A DNA stretch of 64,000 bases, taken from positions 22,728,001 to 22,792,000 of the forward strand of contig CM072337.1 of the NCBI GenBank assembly GCA_036874045.1, written 5' to 3'. The notes beneath the pieces were generated by a model. The model was not told the DNA's origin, made no database searches, and saw only the letters and a program-made list of their open reading frames with translations. This document shows, piece by piece, positions 1 through 12,383 of the stretch. The position numbers were made by a program, and so were the translations under genes. The DNA is from Cymodocea nodosa (Eukaryota > Streptophyta > Magnoliopsida > Alismatales > Cymodoceaceae). Within the stretch, counting starts at the first letter, position 1; every line of letters begins with the position of its first letter.

Positions 1-520
1 ACAGCGAGCCGTCAGTTTCGTGCCATGCATGGTCCACGAAACAAAAAGAAGCGTTTCTTTGACGGTGCTTTTTTTCTTTTCATTCTGGATAATGGTTGGA
101 CGTCGCTGTGGGGTGGGTGCATGTGTCGCGACTTTTAACCATGTGGCGAGCGAGTGACTCTTTCGATTCGGCCTCCATAAACGCGCACGTGCTTACGAAC
201 GGTAACAACATGGTTTCTTCTATTTCCACCAATTTACCCGACGATCGTAATATATATTTATGGCCTCCCATGTTATTATGATGAGTAACAGGACCATCCT
301 CGTAGCCAGCTGCTGGGCGTCGAGGACGTTCTAGAACGGAAGAGAAGGGCTGGAGGGAAACCCTGCCTAATAAGTAGTCCACGCGCCGGGTAATATCGAT
401 CACTGGCCGACGCAGTAATTAATCACTGCAATCTCAGTCAGCGGTGTCGTTTGCAGAAGCTTCGACGAACGGTGCGGAGCCTTCGACTTCCGGGACCGAC
501 CACAACCACCTTCTCGATCT
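1..520. other. 5' flank of the first ERF gene
   Basis: I see no gene here. The short open frames on both strands match nothing I recognise. A CACGTG G-box lies at 186-191, and the region leads into the TATA box of the first ERF gene. It is probably promoter-proximal DNA, and the window begins inside it. Confidence 0.5.
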
Positions 521-531
521 ATGTATATATA
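521..531 (+). promoter_or_regulatory. TATA box of ERF gene 1
   Basis: A TATATATAG stretch stands about 195 bases before the ATG at 721. It is followed by a pyrimidine-rich leader typical of a plant 5' UTR. The assignment rests on position and motif only. Confidence 0.55.
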
Positions 532-720
532 GGTAAATACTCCCATCGTCCATTACCCAACCAAGTCTCCATCCCTGGGCCATCGTATTCTCCTCCCTTC
601 CAATCCCTTCTCAAGTCTTGTCACACCAGCTTACTCCGCATTCCCAATCGAAGCCCCAGCCCTCCCTCCCTACTCAGTTTCATCGAAAGAAGTCGTCGGT
701 CGCCCCTCATCTGCAGCAGA

Positions 721-1619
721 ATGTGTGGCGGCGCCGTCCTCTCCGACCTCATACCTTGCCGCCATGGACGTCAGTCTTCTTCCAACCATCAGAACAATGG
801 GTTTGTCTCAGCTTCATACTTCTGGCCGGAAGGCTCCGTCTTCGGCGCCGGCCCGGAGCAACCACGAAAGGGTAGGTACTCTAACCGGGCCACCTTCCAA
901 TTCTCTGTCTTTTGGTCTTACGTACACGTACGCTGACCATGTGACTGATGATGGATACCTGTGCTGACTTGCTTTTTGCTCGCGCAGTTTCTGGGAAGAA
1001 GAGGACGCGATCGCACGGGAACAAGAATCTGTACCGTGGAATCCGGCAGCGGCCGTGGGGAAAATGGGCGGCGGAGATCAGAGACCCCGTGAAGGGGGTC
1101 AGAATCTGGCTTGGCACCTTCAACACGGCCGAGGAGGCCGCTCGAGCCTACGACAGGGAAGCGATCCGCATCCGCGGCAAGAAGGCCAAGGTGAACTTCC
1201 CTAACGAACACTTCGAATTACCACAACCACCACCGCCGGCGACATGCCATCAGCAAGAACAGCTACAACAGCATCACTCTCATCATCACCTTCTTCGTCG
1301 GGAAGAAGATGAAGAAGCAGTAATAGTATACGAAGGCGGCGTGCAGGAGCAGCAGAGTAGCGGTGGTGGGCCAAATGAGTATCTGAATTGCGCCCAGATG
1401 ACGGAGCCGGAGGTGGTCGCGAGGCTGCCGGAGGATCTGCAGGAAATCGAGTCGTACACGAGGTTTCTGGGCGAGGTGCCGTACCAACAGGAGATCTACA
1501 GCGGCGCCAGAGGTGCTGAAAAGAGCGAAGTGGAAGCTGCAGGTCCCTCGTATTTCTGCACTCAGCTGGAAGCTCCTTTCCCGTTATGGAGCTTTGAAGA
1601 CCCTCTTCCTCTGTTCTGA
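721..1619 (+). CDS. Group VII ERF transcription factor (ERF gene 1, LWSF subtype)
   Basis: Two exons: 721-871 and 988-1619, with a 116-nt GT-AG intron in phase 1; 260 residues. The protein starts [12 protein letters not shown], the N-terminal signature of group VII ERFs. In that family Met removal exposes Cys2, which plant cysteine oxidases modify in air so that the N-degron pathway destroys the protein; under hypoxia the factor is stable and activates anaerobic genes. A basic KKRTR run (residues 54-58) is a likely nuclear signal. The AP2 DNA-binding domain spans about 66-122, with [12 protein letters not shown] and WLGTF. A Pro/Gln/His-rich stretch follows, then the [11 protein letters not shown] motif and a C-terminal LWSFEDPL acidic motif. 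The start is fixed by the MCGG signature. It is the first of four same-strand paralogues and closest to ERF gene 4. Targets are not known from sequence. Confidence 0.95.
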
Positions 1620-4600
1620 TCTTCTCGTCTCTTTCGTTCTCTGCCTCGCCCAAGATGTTTTAATTTCTACCGTTCAAGACTCCTCTTTTTAAACTTTTAC
1701 AGCCTCGATTCTGTTTGTCGGTTTGTCTTTTTTGTTTTCGAAATTTCTGTTGGTTAATCTGTTGTCAATTGTAATTCAAAATTAATACTGTTGATTTTTG
1801 TTATCCAAAATAGTAATTTTTAAAAAACAAAATCGAAGGGAACATACGGAGGAAGGCCTCTTAAATCCTAATCGTTCGAGTACACATGATGTGTACGTTA
1901 TAAAATTTTTAGCTGATAAATATCTGAGTACGGATGGGCCGCAAAAATTGGGCTGGGGGACATACAGGCCGGAACGGTTGTATTTCCTTAGAAGCCGAAG
2001 ATGCGACAGGGGCTATCATTTAAGCACGATAACGGACATGCAACGCAGGCTCGGGGTCGGTTTTTGAAGAAAGGCATAAAGTTCGAATGAAAAAGTTAAT
2101 TTTTAAAAATATCTAAATTACATTTTTAACACTGTTGGTCTAAATATTTTTTGAAACAATCCTCGCTGGTCAAAAGAGCAAACTTCTTACATTCATCGTA
2201 GAAACATATGGATGTCTTAAGAAATTTTTTACTGTGCACAAAAAAATCTTACCATACTTGCAAAAAAACCTTAAATACCGTCATTACTAAAATAAATAAA
2301 CAGTTGTAGAAGATATATTAGATTCTAATGCGAAGTTGATAAAAGCCAGTCTCAGATCATGAAATCACAACTGGGCGGAATTTAAAACAAGTACAAATTG
2401 AACAGAACAAAAGGAGAAAACACACAGACCTAAGGTTGATCAAAACAAACAAATTACAAGAGGATGAATGTAATTTATAAAAAGATATTTGTTATTTTCA
2501 ATATTAAGATTACAATAAGAGCACAACTAACAGCCCTGCCAACCTTTTTGAGCAAGTTTAAATTTAGTGTGAAGCTTATCGTAAAGAATAAAGAAGCATT
2601 TATCTTTTGTTTTCCAAATTTATTTATAGAATTGTAATATTATACTGCCATTAATCATAACAAAATACCGAACTTTAACATTGTAGGATTTGCTCGAGGC
2701 TATATTCCAAGTAATTTCATCAACAACCTACACTAAAAAGCTGATAGTCTTTTCAAATAATTCAATACTTATCCCTTATTTAAAATTACTTCTAACTTTT
2801 CTTGGTGGCTAAAGTCCAAAGTTGTGTTTTTCGCACTGTCCAATTGGTTCCATTTAGCTTGACTCCAACTTAAATCATATTTATCGATTTCTGGTAAATT
2901 AGAATTAAATGGAACTATTTATAACTTCGAAACAGAATCAAAATTAAAAAAAAATATTGGTTCCTAACATTCATGATGTTTCAATATTACCTTAAAAAAT
3001 ATACAGTGCAATTATCCTACCATGTTTCATGATGTTCACATTTTGATTGCATGAATTTTTCAATAGAGCCACTGCCGTTTTGGTTTCGTTACCGGTATCG
3101 GTTGGTGTAAAATGTAGAAGGAATTTTTTAAAAAAAATTATCAATATAAAAACATTATTTTTTATTTTGTCTTTACTCTGGATCTAGAGGAATCCAGCTA
3201 ATTTTTCAAGTAACGGCAGTGTTCGTATCCGCCAAGCAACGACCAAAGGTAAGCATCTGGAATGTTCTGGAAACCATGGATAGCTTCTTCTTCTTTTTCT
3301 AGAGTTAGTTTTTTCCTAGTTGTAAAAAAAAAATTAATTTTCGGGATATTTAAAATTTTTTTATTTAATATAGAATATTAATTATATCATTTAATAAAAC
3401 TATACGAATGTTACTTTAAAAATACAATTTTATTATTTAAATATTAAAATCCAGCCACACGACTTATGAACGGTCTATGTTTATCGTATGTGATGCAACT
3501 TTTCCTCCTTGACCGAAGAATGGCATGCACGAAACGTCCGGTCACATCGCAGGGTCGTCGGTTTGCAGTGGAGGTGGACATTTTTTTTTTCTTTTTTTTT
3601 TCTGCGCAAGTTATGGAGGTGGACGTTAAGAAGAGGAACAATGGGAGTTTTCAAAATCCTGGTGGTCCGTCTCTTTCGTCGTTTTGTCCGGTAATCAATT
3701 TTTTTTTTTTTTCAAAAAAAAGAGTAAACTGCTTTTATTGGTGCCACCGGACAAATTCTCTCTAGTGACACTTAAATTTTTATAATTATTTTATTATTAA
3801 AATTATAGTTGTTGTTTAATTATATTGTATTATATTATGTATTAAAATTTTTAATTTAATTTCGTTATATATATAAGGGAAACTGTGTATTGACTTTTAG
3901 ATTATCATGGAATATTGTTTTGATGGCTGGTGACATTTGCTATGTTCTTTCTAATTTTATGAATGCAACTATGTTTGTGAGAATATGCTTAATCAGTAAT
4001 CAATGTTTTTGCCTCTTTCCTTGTTTGCGTTGCAGAGACCTTCGGTTTTGGTTTCGAATGAATGATAGATTATTTTGTTCCGTCATTTTTTCAATGATAT
4101 TTAATATAATGTTTTTTTTTTTCTAAATTAGCCGTATATTCAAATTTGAATTTTAATACAAATTTTCCAAATATAGTTTTACGGGACCTTCACATTTAAA
4201 TTTAATATTTACAATGAAATAATCACTTTTGAATATGAATGAATTTCATATTTTAATAACATAATATTTGAGAGGTATGCCTTCATATCTAATATTTTCA
4301 TGCAAGTTCTATACAATAATGTTACTATTCTGGTACGTCAGTTTTAACATATTTTCATATAGACTTTATTTCACAAATTTGTTGATTTGTCCGCTATGGT
4401 GTTACTATCTTTATAAATTAATATCGCTATTTTGCAAATTATTTTAACTATTCTACAATATGGTCGTGCTTAATTGTACTACCAAAAGAGGTTGCAAATT
4501 AATTAGTTTAGCGTTATGAAAATTTATAAAATAATTTCTAACATTTTAATTTAGTTTAAGAAAACAATATAGAATTATATTAATTTGTATTTCAAATCTA

Positions 4601-6128
4601 TACAGAACTTGAAATATTATCAATCCTATAGAAAATATAAATTAAAAGTGGAACATTTATTTAATAATTTTGTACTGTGATATTACAAAATGACGGGAAT
4701 GGGTAGGCTAGGCCCACAAGGTTGTTGACTAGGCTAGTTAGTTTAATACGTGCAATTACTGTAATATATAAAGCGCAAAGGGCGTGTCCTTATCTTTCTC
4801 CTCCTCTATTATTCTCTCTAATGGTCGCAATCGATCATGTGGTTGGCAACACGATTAAAGAAGGATTATCTTAACTTGAGCTGGCATCTCCTCGCAGCAT
4901 ATCTTGTCCACTTGTGCTACAAATCAGAATATCCGCATCGATCGTCGTCGTTTACCCCTTGGAGCGTATCTTCTCCACAGTCCTAAAACGGTGTCGACAC
5001 TCCATTTTCGGTTAACTTTGTGTTAAAATTTGTGGACTGCGACAAACATGGTGAGGGGCCTAGGGTTGGTGCTTTTACGTGTTCACCACTGCGGTAACTC
5101 GGTCCTGTCCGGTTGGATCAACCCGGCCTTATCTAAAACCAGGTGCACAGCAGCGCTCGCCTCTTCTTGTTGGGCCCCGAAACATCACAACCGCGTCGGC
5201 AACGTGTGGTGACCACGGTTGGGGAGATTGGGTGCGTCACTTTGCTGAGATTTAAATATTGATAAAACATCAAAATTATTATCATTATTTAAATATAATT
5301 TATTCAAAAGGAATATAAATCCATGACCAGCATTGAAAATGGTATTTACACAGAAAATGAATTTTTTTTTTTACTCTCTTAAGCGTGTGTAGATCTATTG
5401 TCGACTACTTAATTTATTACTCAGACATTGAGGTTCTCAGAGGAATTCACAAAAATGTTGATGTGCATATTTTCATAAAATTGAATTACGTTGTTATTCC
5501 CAAATTTTAAAATATATATTTTTCACTGATAAATAAAAATATTAACAATAAAATTAAATTTTATTTTTCCTGTAAATATATTGCGGGATAATAGTGGTAG
5601 AATTTTAAAATATAATGATTCGATGTGCTGTTATTTGATAGAACAAGCATATTGTCAGTAACGTGTCTGTAATTCTAACAATCTATTTATATTGCATATG
5701 GTACTTATTTCATTATTTAGCATTTCGAAGCTCTTATGGCACTTATTTAAAACAAGAGTTTATTATGAATGGAATGATTTTATTAAATATACGATCAAAT
5801 GAAATAACACTATATTATACTAATTTAATTTTAATAATTATGAGTTTTAGTTGACTTATTAGAAAGTAATTAATCAAATAAGATTCAAGACACAAATGTC
5901 CAACCAATAAATAACTTCTTTTCCTTGCCTTTAGTTCTTATCAATTTTTTTAATTTAAAAATAATTTTTTTATAAATTGCATCTTTTCTTTTGATAAAAA
6001 ATTTATTTTTTATAAATTACATTCCATATTTTGCAAATATAAACGAGAACAACCTCTCCACATCAATCATCAATGTACGTATGATCCCAGTTTCATGTCT
6101 ATCCACATCTTACACCGCCGGTGCAGCG
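1620..6128. other. Intergenic region between ERF genes 1 and 2
   Basis: Mostly AT-rich DNA with no coding sequence I can support. The first 150 bases are the likely 3' UTR of ERF gene 1. A more GC-rich island at about 4690-5230 holds a TATA-like run near 4765 and a pyrimidine-rich tract, and could be a retrotransposon LTR or an old promoter. Its open frame at 5030-5212 matches no family I know. Short poly-T tracts occur near 3580 and 3700. Confidence 0.45.
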
Positions 6129-6184
6129 CACGTGATCGACTGATCATCTGGCGATGCTAGCCAATCAGGGGCTGCCTTTATATT
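6129..6184 (+). promoter_or_regulatory. Core promoter of ERF gene 2: G-box, CCAAT and TATA
   Basis: A perfect CACGTG G-box lies at 6129-6134, a CCAAT box at 6161-6165 and a TATA-like TTTATATT at about 6178-6184. The order and spacing fit a plant core promoter. A TATA here would place the transcription start near 6210, which matters for which ATG is used by the gene. Confidence 0.5.
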
Positions 6185-6433
6185 CGTGACTGGAGGGGCA
6201 TGTAAAACATGCAAGGTGAAGGGCTTCCGGTCGTTGGCAGCCACTCATTTCGGTGCCGCCGTCAGGTAGGGGTTGGCGTTGAGACCCAGGCAGTAATATC
6301 TCTCTGGACCCAGATCTCGGAAGAAGATCCGGCTGTTGCTGCTGTGGTGGTGGTGGTGGTGGTGGCAGTAATAGGAGAAGAGCAAGAAGATCTAGCGGTG
6401 TCTTGTGGGAGAATACGGGATCAAGCAATCAAG

Positions 6434-7170
6434 ATGTGCGGCGGACAGATCATCTCCAACTTGCAGCCGTACAACTTCGGCAACGCCACGTCCATCGCTG
6501 GCGTCTCCGGTCACCATCGGACCTCACATCCACAAGGTACGTATACGAGCATTGATATGATGGTGCTTGTTTTCTATGGAAGAGTGCTATTGGTTGCAAA
6601 ACTATATATTTTCTGTTTCACTATGTGTGACGGGTTGGTTTGGTGATTGTTCGTGGTGGCGTCGTTTGATCAGAGTCGGCGAAGTGCGAGAAAAAAGGGG
6701 CGAAGCTGAAGTACGTGTACAGAGGGATCAGGCGGAGGGCGTGGGGGAGATGGGCGGCCGAGATCCGCGACCCCAAGAAAGGTGGAAGGGTGTGGCTGGG
6801 GACGTTCGACACGCCGGAGGAGGCGGCCAAGGCCTACGATGTCGCCGCCATCAGGATCCGGGGGAAGAAAGCCAAGCTAAACTTCACGGAATCGGCTGGG
6901 GAGAAAACCAAACCGACCTCAGCACAACAGGAGAACGGCCCCGCCAGCCCAGATGTTACGTCCCTGCTGGTCGATCTCCAGCCGGAGGAGTGGATTCCGT
7001 CGCCACCAAGATGGACGGGGCTGTGGGAGGGGGAGCAATTTTCGGGCATCAACTCGTTCTTGGGGCTGGGACAGGAACCGGAAGACGGGATGAGTTGTAG
7101 ATGGGACTACGAAGGAGTGGTGGGCGGCGGCATATGGAACGATCCACCCTCGTTCCTCGAGATAAACTGA
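6434..7170 (+). CDS. Group VII ERF transcription factor (ERF gene 2, SFLGLGQE subtype)
   Basis: Two exons: 6434-6536 and 6674-7170, with a 137-nt phase-1 intron; 199 residues. It starts [10 protein letters not shown], keeping Cys2 and the following Gly-Gly of the ERF-VII N-degron. A Lys-rich linker (CEKKGAKLK) precedes the AP2 domain at about 50-106, which reads [12 protein letters not shown] and [15 protein letters not shown]. The RRxWGRW form recalls HRE1-type rather than RAP2-type group VII members. The C-terminus has [13 protein letters not shown], shared with ERF gene 3 and absent from genes 1 and 4. Oddity: an ATG at 6209 is open and in frame with the MCGG start, so a 75-residue N-terminal extension without an exposed Cys is possible. 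I prefer 6434 because it restores the family signature. Confidence 0.92.
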
Positions 7171-10100
7171 CGATGATGGACATCACCGACCGAAAAATTC
7201 GTCTCGTTTTCCGTTTTGTATGTTGTCTCCCACTCTCTCGCCGGAGTTCCCATGCCCAGCCGCAACTCCCAAGACGAGTCGTCCTTTGTTGTTCTGTTGT
7301 CAGAAAACCAAAGGAAAACGATGGGTTTCGTTATGGAAAAATTAGTACCAAATAAAACAACGATGTGTTTGTTATGATTAGGCGGATTCTTAGTGAGCGC
7401 CATGCATCGGCCAATTCCACTAATTATATAATACAGTGCCTTCTTTTTTGTTAAACAAAATTATTCAAGAATACATGCACGCTCGTTGTGTAAATAGAAA
7501 CTTCTCACGCACCCTTTTCTAGTAATTGCCTCAAAAAAGCCCGAGGAAATGGATCTTGTCTTCTGTTTTCCTTCCCGGAAACCCAACGTTACAGATTCGT
7601 TAATTAGCATGTGTTCTTGCAGGAGTTAATGGTAAAAGGCAAATACCTGTACAAAGTATAAACCACAAAACAACTAATACAAGAGCAATGTTTACGCCTT
7701 CAAATTCCTTTTCTATGAATAGTTTTTCTAATTAATACTGCTAGCTGTGCATTCCATATCTTGACAACCTTGGAAGACTTGCTTTAAGGAATAAATTAAG
7801 GATGCTCATGAAAGAAGTAACGAAAGATGGGTATTTAATATAATGTACGAAAATAAGTCGATTACCAATCTTTCAAAAATTGAACCGAACGTATTATTTA
7901 TATTTGTTAGCCGCTTAAAAATGCTTGGATTCAAACTAAAAGTTTCAAAGGAAAAATTTGAATTCTACACCTTCTTAGAAACAGCTTTTATTTTCATTCG
8001 TTGGGTCTAAATGACCACCTCCAAAAATATCATTATTTTCCTGGTATAGAATTGGATTAGGTGGTCAACCCCATCAGACAATTAAAACACGTCACTAGAC
8101 TTCCTTCCAGTCACTACCTTTTAAACATCGAAGCCTTACCAAAGTTTTAACCTGCTGTCCAATCGCTAAAATCAAGTGGTTCAAGACATGGTCTATCTTG
8201 CCCACATCATTCACCAGATTGACCGCCTAATTTTATTAAAAAATAGGACAAACATTTCAACCATAATGCCATGATGGGAGTTTGAAAGCCTGAAAACGAA
8301 AATTTGAACGGTAAATAACAACGTTTACATAGAACGGAATGTTCAAGAGGTAAATAAAATCATTTATGCAAGAAGTAGTTCCCGTTTGTTTGCATTTTTT
8401 TGGTTACTCCGTGTGGCATATATACTAATCTAAAAGTGCAAATAAACTGATAATTACTGCAAAATAACGAGACAGATTATATCTCCCGTGACCGCACATA
8501 TAACATTGAAGTAGTGATCTTTTGCGGTATGTTTTTAAGCTCATGTCAACTGAGATTTAAATATGTCCCATATGAAGAGTGAAAATTATCCCACGCTTCA
8601 GATGATAAGTTCCAAAAATCCGCTACGGATTTCTGGAAGTTACAATCCAGAAATCCAAATGGTAATCTCGAAATTGCATTATTACTTATTTTGCTATTAA
8701 TAGATAAGCACTTGTTAATTGGAAAGCATTTGCAATAAAACTTATATTTACTTTATAATCCGAAATTTATGAGAATTTATAAATATTTAAATGAAGCATA
8801 ATTTAGTAAATGAATCAATCATTTCTGAAGTATTTAAACAATTTATACTTTTTTATGATCCACACAAAAATATTAATAATGTTGTAAAAAATAAACTCCA
8901 TTTAAATTGATTCTTATTCTAATATTATTTCTTTATATAGGTTAAGGGTATTTTTGGGAAAAAATATATTTAAATAGTAACCGAAGGCGTGCCAGTTGGA
9001 CATGGAAAAAAAAAGTCTTAAAGTTTGAAAAGTAATTTCGAATTTTTCTTAATATAAATATTAAAAATTTTCAAACTTTTTCTTCTCTCCCCCTTCGAAA
9101 AGTCTTACAAACAATGCTTAAAGTGTGGTATGATTTTCAATAAATAAAAATAAAATTTAATATCAATAGTTTATGTATTTGTATTTTAATTTATACATTA
9201 ATATTAATATTTTTATTTGATGTTAATATTACATTTTATTGATATTAATATTTTATTTTAAAATAAAATTTATGATTCATTTTTATTTTAAAATTTTGAC
9301 TTTTTGTAACATACACAAAGTCTTCTTTTTTTTAACTTTTGGTAATCTTTGTTTCTTAACTTCTTCTTTTTTGACTTTCTGTCCTAAATAAATAGGGTAT
9401 TAAATCTATAGTGTATTTATGACTGTATAATCTATAGGGTACGTGAGTAGTTTCTCATGCTTCCAATGATATTCAATTGGGAAAATATATTTTTTGCACG
9501 TCAAGATCAAAGTAAAATTCTTTCTCAAGGAAGCGGCGTAATGGTAGTGGGAATGTTAAGAAAAAAAAAGGTTAGAAAACTAACAGATGATCCTAAGAAA
9601 TTTAGTGCAGACTACTTTGTGCGTCATGTAAAACAGCATAACTTAATTTGTTAAATGCTTGGATTGTGGCATACATTTAGTAAAAGTCAAGATAAAAATT
9701 AATTGATAATAAAAAACAAATTTTTCTTCGGATAAGGTCAAAATTCTTTTTCTTTTATTATCAAGACTTTTTCTTTTGTATATTTTGTATGTCTATAAAT
9801 GTTTATGATATTAAGTGAAATTTCAACTTAAATCTTTTTTCTTTGTCCTGACAGCAATGTAGGACTTTGTCTTCTTTCACATTTGATATCATGATAAATT
9901 TTAGTTATAATCGAGTGGATTTCACGTAAAATCCTTAGAATCTAAGAGCCAATTTTAATTTATATAGCCAGATCATACGGCGGACTCCAAAATCGAACAA
10001 CGATAAAAATCTTAAGAATCAAGCGTACGATACGAAACTAAGAGCACAGGCTGTTGACCGTGCTGTGCACATCAAAAAATACTTGACACCATGATTGGAA

Positions 10101-11370
10101 CGCAAGGTATCATCTGGTGAGTAATTATCGAGGCAACCGGGTATGGAAACAAATAATTAAACAAGTATGGCATGGCATGATCAGGCTTTATGGTTGGTGC
10201 GACATCAACGGTGCCTGGAGTAACACCGCAACGTGGAACACATAATTAACACCCCAAGCTGGTGGTACGATCGATGATCGATCTGGTCGGCGGACGGTGC
10301 TGGCCTGGGCTCTGCCACTAATTAATTAATCAATGCGCGGCTGACATAAGCGCATACGTCTATAGAACGAGAGGTAATTATATTATTATTATTATCCTTT
10401 TCTTGATAGAAAACGCAGGCACGATGGAAACTTCTGTGAAGAAGGGAAGATGCGCAATGGCGGAAGAGAAGACCGTAAGCGACGACCAAGGAAAGAATAC
10501 ATATCCTCAAAAAACACTGTCTATTGTCACCAATTTTGTGATAATAATTATAGGCCGGGGTGATAATTAATAGCCCGGCCACCCCGTGCAGTGCCTGCCT
10601 GCTCCGATCCGGTCTCATGTGGTGGAGGCGGATGAAATCAATATCTTCTCAGCGTTTGCAGCTTGTGAATAGTTATGTGCGTGTAGTTCCAGTACGAGTC
10701 TTCTCTCCTCCGATCGTTAATAAATAAATAAGAGATTCCTAGTACTATTCAATATTCCTCGCTTAATTAGTCAGGTCGTTTCCCTTGCAGAGAACTCAAA
10801 ACTAGTAGTCATCACTGCCACAGAGTATTGCACGTAGAGGTGTCATTCATAATCAAGTTGGAGTGAGACTAGTGCTCTTGATGGGACTTACAAAGTTTTT
10901 GCTGACCTTTCGAATGCATACTAATTTATTAGGAATATCGAAAAATAAGTGTGAGCATGCTTTAGTCTAATGCTCAAGTATATATAATTCCTTTACTTAA
11001 AAGAAAAAGATAATTTCTTTTATTTGTTCAATAAATTCGACGCTTTTTTTAATGCGAAACCAGCTTGTCAAGGAAGCAAAGCAGCGAAATTTATCGAGAA
11101 TTATATGGCACGGCACTTGTCACCCGTTCCCTCGTCCCCACCACCTAATCACGAAACTTTTTATTCGGTTATACCTAATCACGGAACTTCTTCTTCCACC
11201 CCTCGAAGGAGAAAGAGAGGAAGAGAGGAAGAGAGGAAGAAGCTCGGAGTTGAGTTGAGGTACCGTTCGAAAAAAGAAAAGAAAACTCGTAGTTGAAACG
11301 ATCATCCGTGACGTTGTATCGCGCGCGTGTGTCGCACATGCGCCTTCCACCGGTCCATTTACCCGTGACC
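7171..11370. other. Intergenic region between ERF genes 2 and 3
   Basis: AT-rich spacer without a recognisable gene. About 9020-9085 contains an imperfect inverted repeat (AAAGTTTGAAAA against TTTTCAAACTTT), perhaps a small MITE. The frames at 9457-9654 and 10322-10618 resemble no family I know. A short ATT microsatellite lies near 10380. The last 200 bases are promoter of ERF gene 3. Confidence 0.45.
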
Positions 11371-11377
11371 TATAAAT
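11371..11377 (+). promoter_or_regulatory. TATA box of ERF gene 3
   Basis: TATAAAT stands about 100 bases before the ATG at 11474, a normal distance for a plant gene with a short leader. Confidence 0.6.
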
Positions 11378-11473
11378 TATCCAAAAACGTCCGTTTAAAT
11401 TAAAACCTATAAAATCATAAGACCAAAATATCTGCGGAGAGTGGTAGAGCATCGGCTTCCTTTTGCAGCCGAG

Positions 11474-12186
11474 ATGTGCGGGAAGGAGATCATCACGGAC
11501 ATGGAGGAGCCCTGCGGCTTCGGGTTCGGCTTCGGCACTGCCGCGTCCCGCTTCTGCGAGGACTCTGGACTTCGCCACAGCTCCTGCGCACGAGGTACAC
11601 ATTAATTTGTCGTTCAATATCACATACGTACGTATGGTTTGTTCCGATCGCCGATTCGGCTCTTCTTGGTCGTGGGCGTGCAGATATAGACGCGACGAGC
11701 CGTTGTGAGAAGAAAGGACCGCCGAAGCTCAAGTATAAGTACAGGGGGATCAGGAGACGGGTGTGGGGGAGGTGGGCGGCCGAGATTCGCGACCCGGGGA
11801 AGGGTGGGAGGCTGTGGCTGGGAACCTACGACACGCCGGAGGAGGCCGCCAGGGCATACGACGTCGCCGCCCTCAGGATCCGCGGAAAGAGGGCCAAGCT
11901 CAACTTCCCACATCCCGAAGACTACGCCAACGCGATTGCGCAAGCGAAGAACGTGGCGGAACCGGTCCAGGCTGTCGCTCCTGAGGTGGCCGATCATGGG
12001 CCGGTGCGACCAACCCTCCCGCCGGAGGCTTGGCCGGAGATATGGCATCAGGACAAGCCGTTCTCGGGCACGGGGTCCTTCCTGGGGCTGGGGCAAGAGT
12101 CGGACGAGTCGGAGGCGAGCTACGGGTGGGATCTCGAGGTCGCAGGCATCTGGGACGAGCCGTGCTCCTCCAATCCTTTCCTCTGA
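11474..12186 (+). CDS. Group VII ERF transcription factor (ERF gene 3, SFLGLGQE subtype)
   Basis: Two exons: 11474-11594 and 11684-12186, with an 89-nt phase-1 intron; 207 residues. The N-terminus is [10 protein letters not shown], so Cys2 is kept but the usual second Gly is Lys. Exon 1 otherwise encodes a Gly/Phe-rich stretch. The linker [12 protein letters not shown] leads to the AP2 domain at about 60-116 ([27 protein letters not shown]). The C-terminus carries [13 protein letters not shown] and an acidic [13 protein letters not shown] segment. Linker and C-terminal motifs make it the closest paralogue of ERF gene 2, about 5 kb upstream. Met removal should still expose Cys2, so oxygen-dependent turnover is likely but not shown. 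Long open frames on the opposite strand across this exon are GC-rich shadows. Confidence 0.93.
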
Positions 12187-12273
12187 GCCCCCCACCGGCG
12201 AGATGTCAACGGTGAGGGTCGTTTTCTTTTGCAGAAATAAGTTGGTGTCTGATAATAAAGTTGGATTTGCCAT

Positions 12274-12383
12274 CGGCCCAGGAGGGCTTGGGCCGGCCGA
12301 AGTTGTACCATCGTGCAACGGTTAAAGTCGGCCCAGGAAGCGGTGGAAGGTCCGGAGTTGCACAATCGTGCAACTGAAGCGGT
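12274..12383 (+). repeat. Two-copy 55-bp direct repeat downstream of ERF gene 3
   Basis: Two diverged units begin CGGCCCAGGA at 12274 and 12329. Each ends in a GTGCAAC-containing sequence that can fold on itself; the second has GTTGCAC and GTGCAAC arms at 12357-12374. It lies within 200 bases of the stop codon, so it may be in the 3' UTR. Confidence 0.55.

Noticed and set aside
80..403. 107-codon frame on the - strand at the left edge
   Set aside because: No recognisable motif, no promoter or splice context, and located in the ERF gene 1 upstream region.
9457..9654. 65-codon frame with a basic stretch
   Set aside because: No family resemblance, AT-rich surroundings and no supporting signals; chance cannot be excluded.
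11620..12318. 232-codon open frame on the - strand across ERF gene 3
   Set aside because: It mirrors the GC-rich AP2 exon, has no family motif, and the + strand frame carries a complete AP2 domain with proper splice sites.
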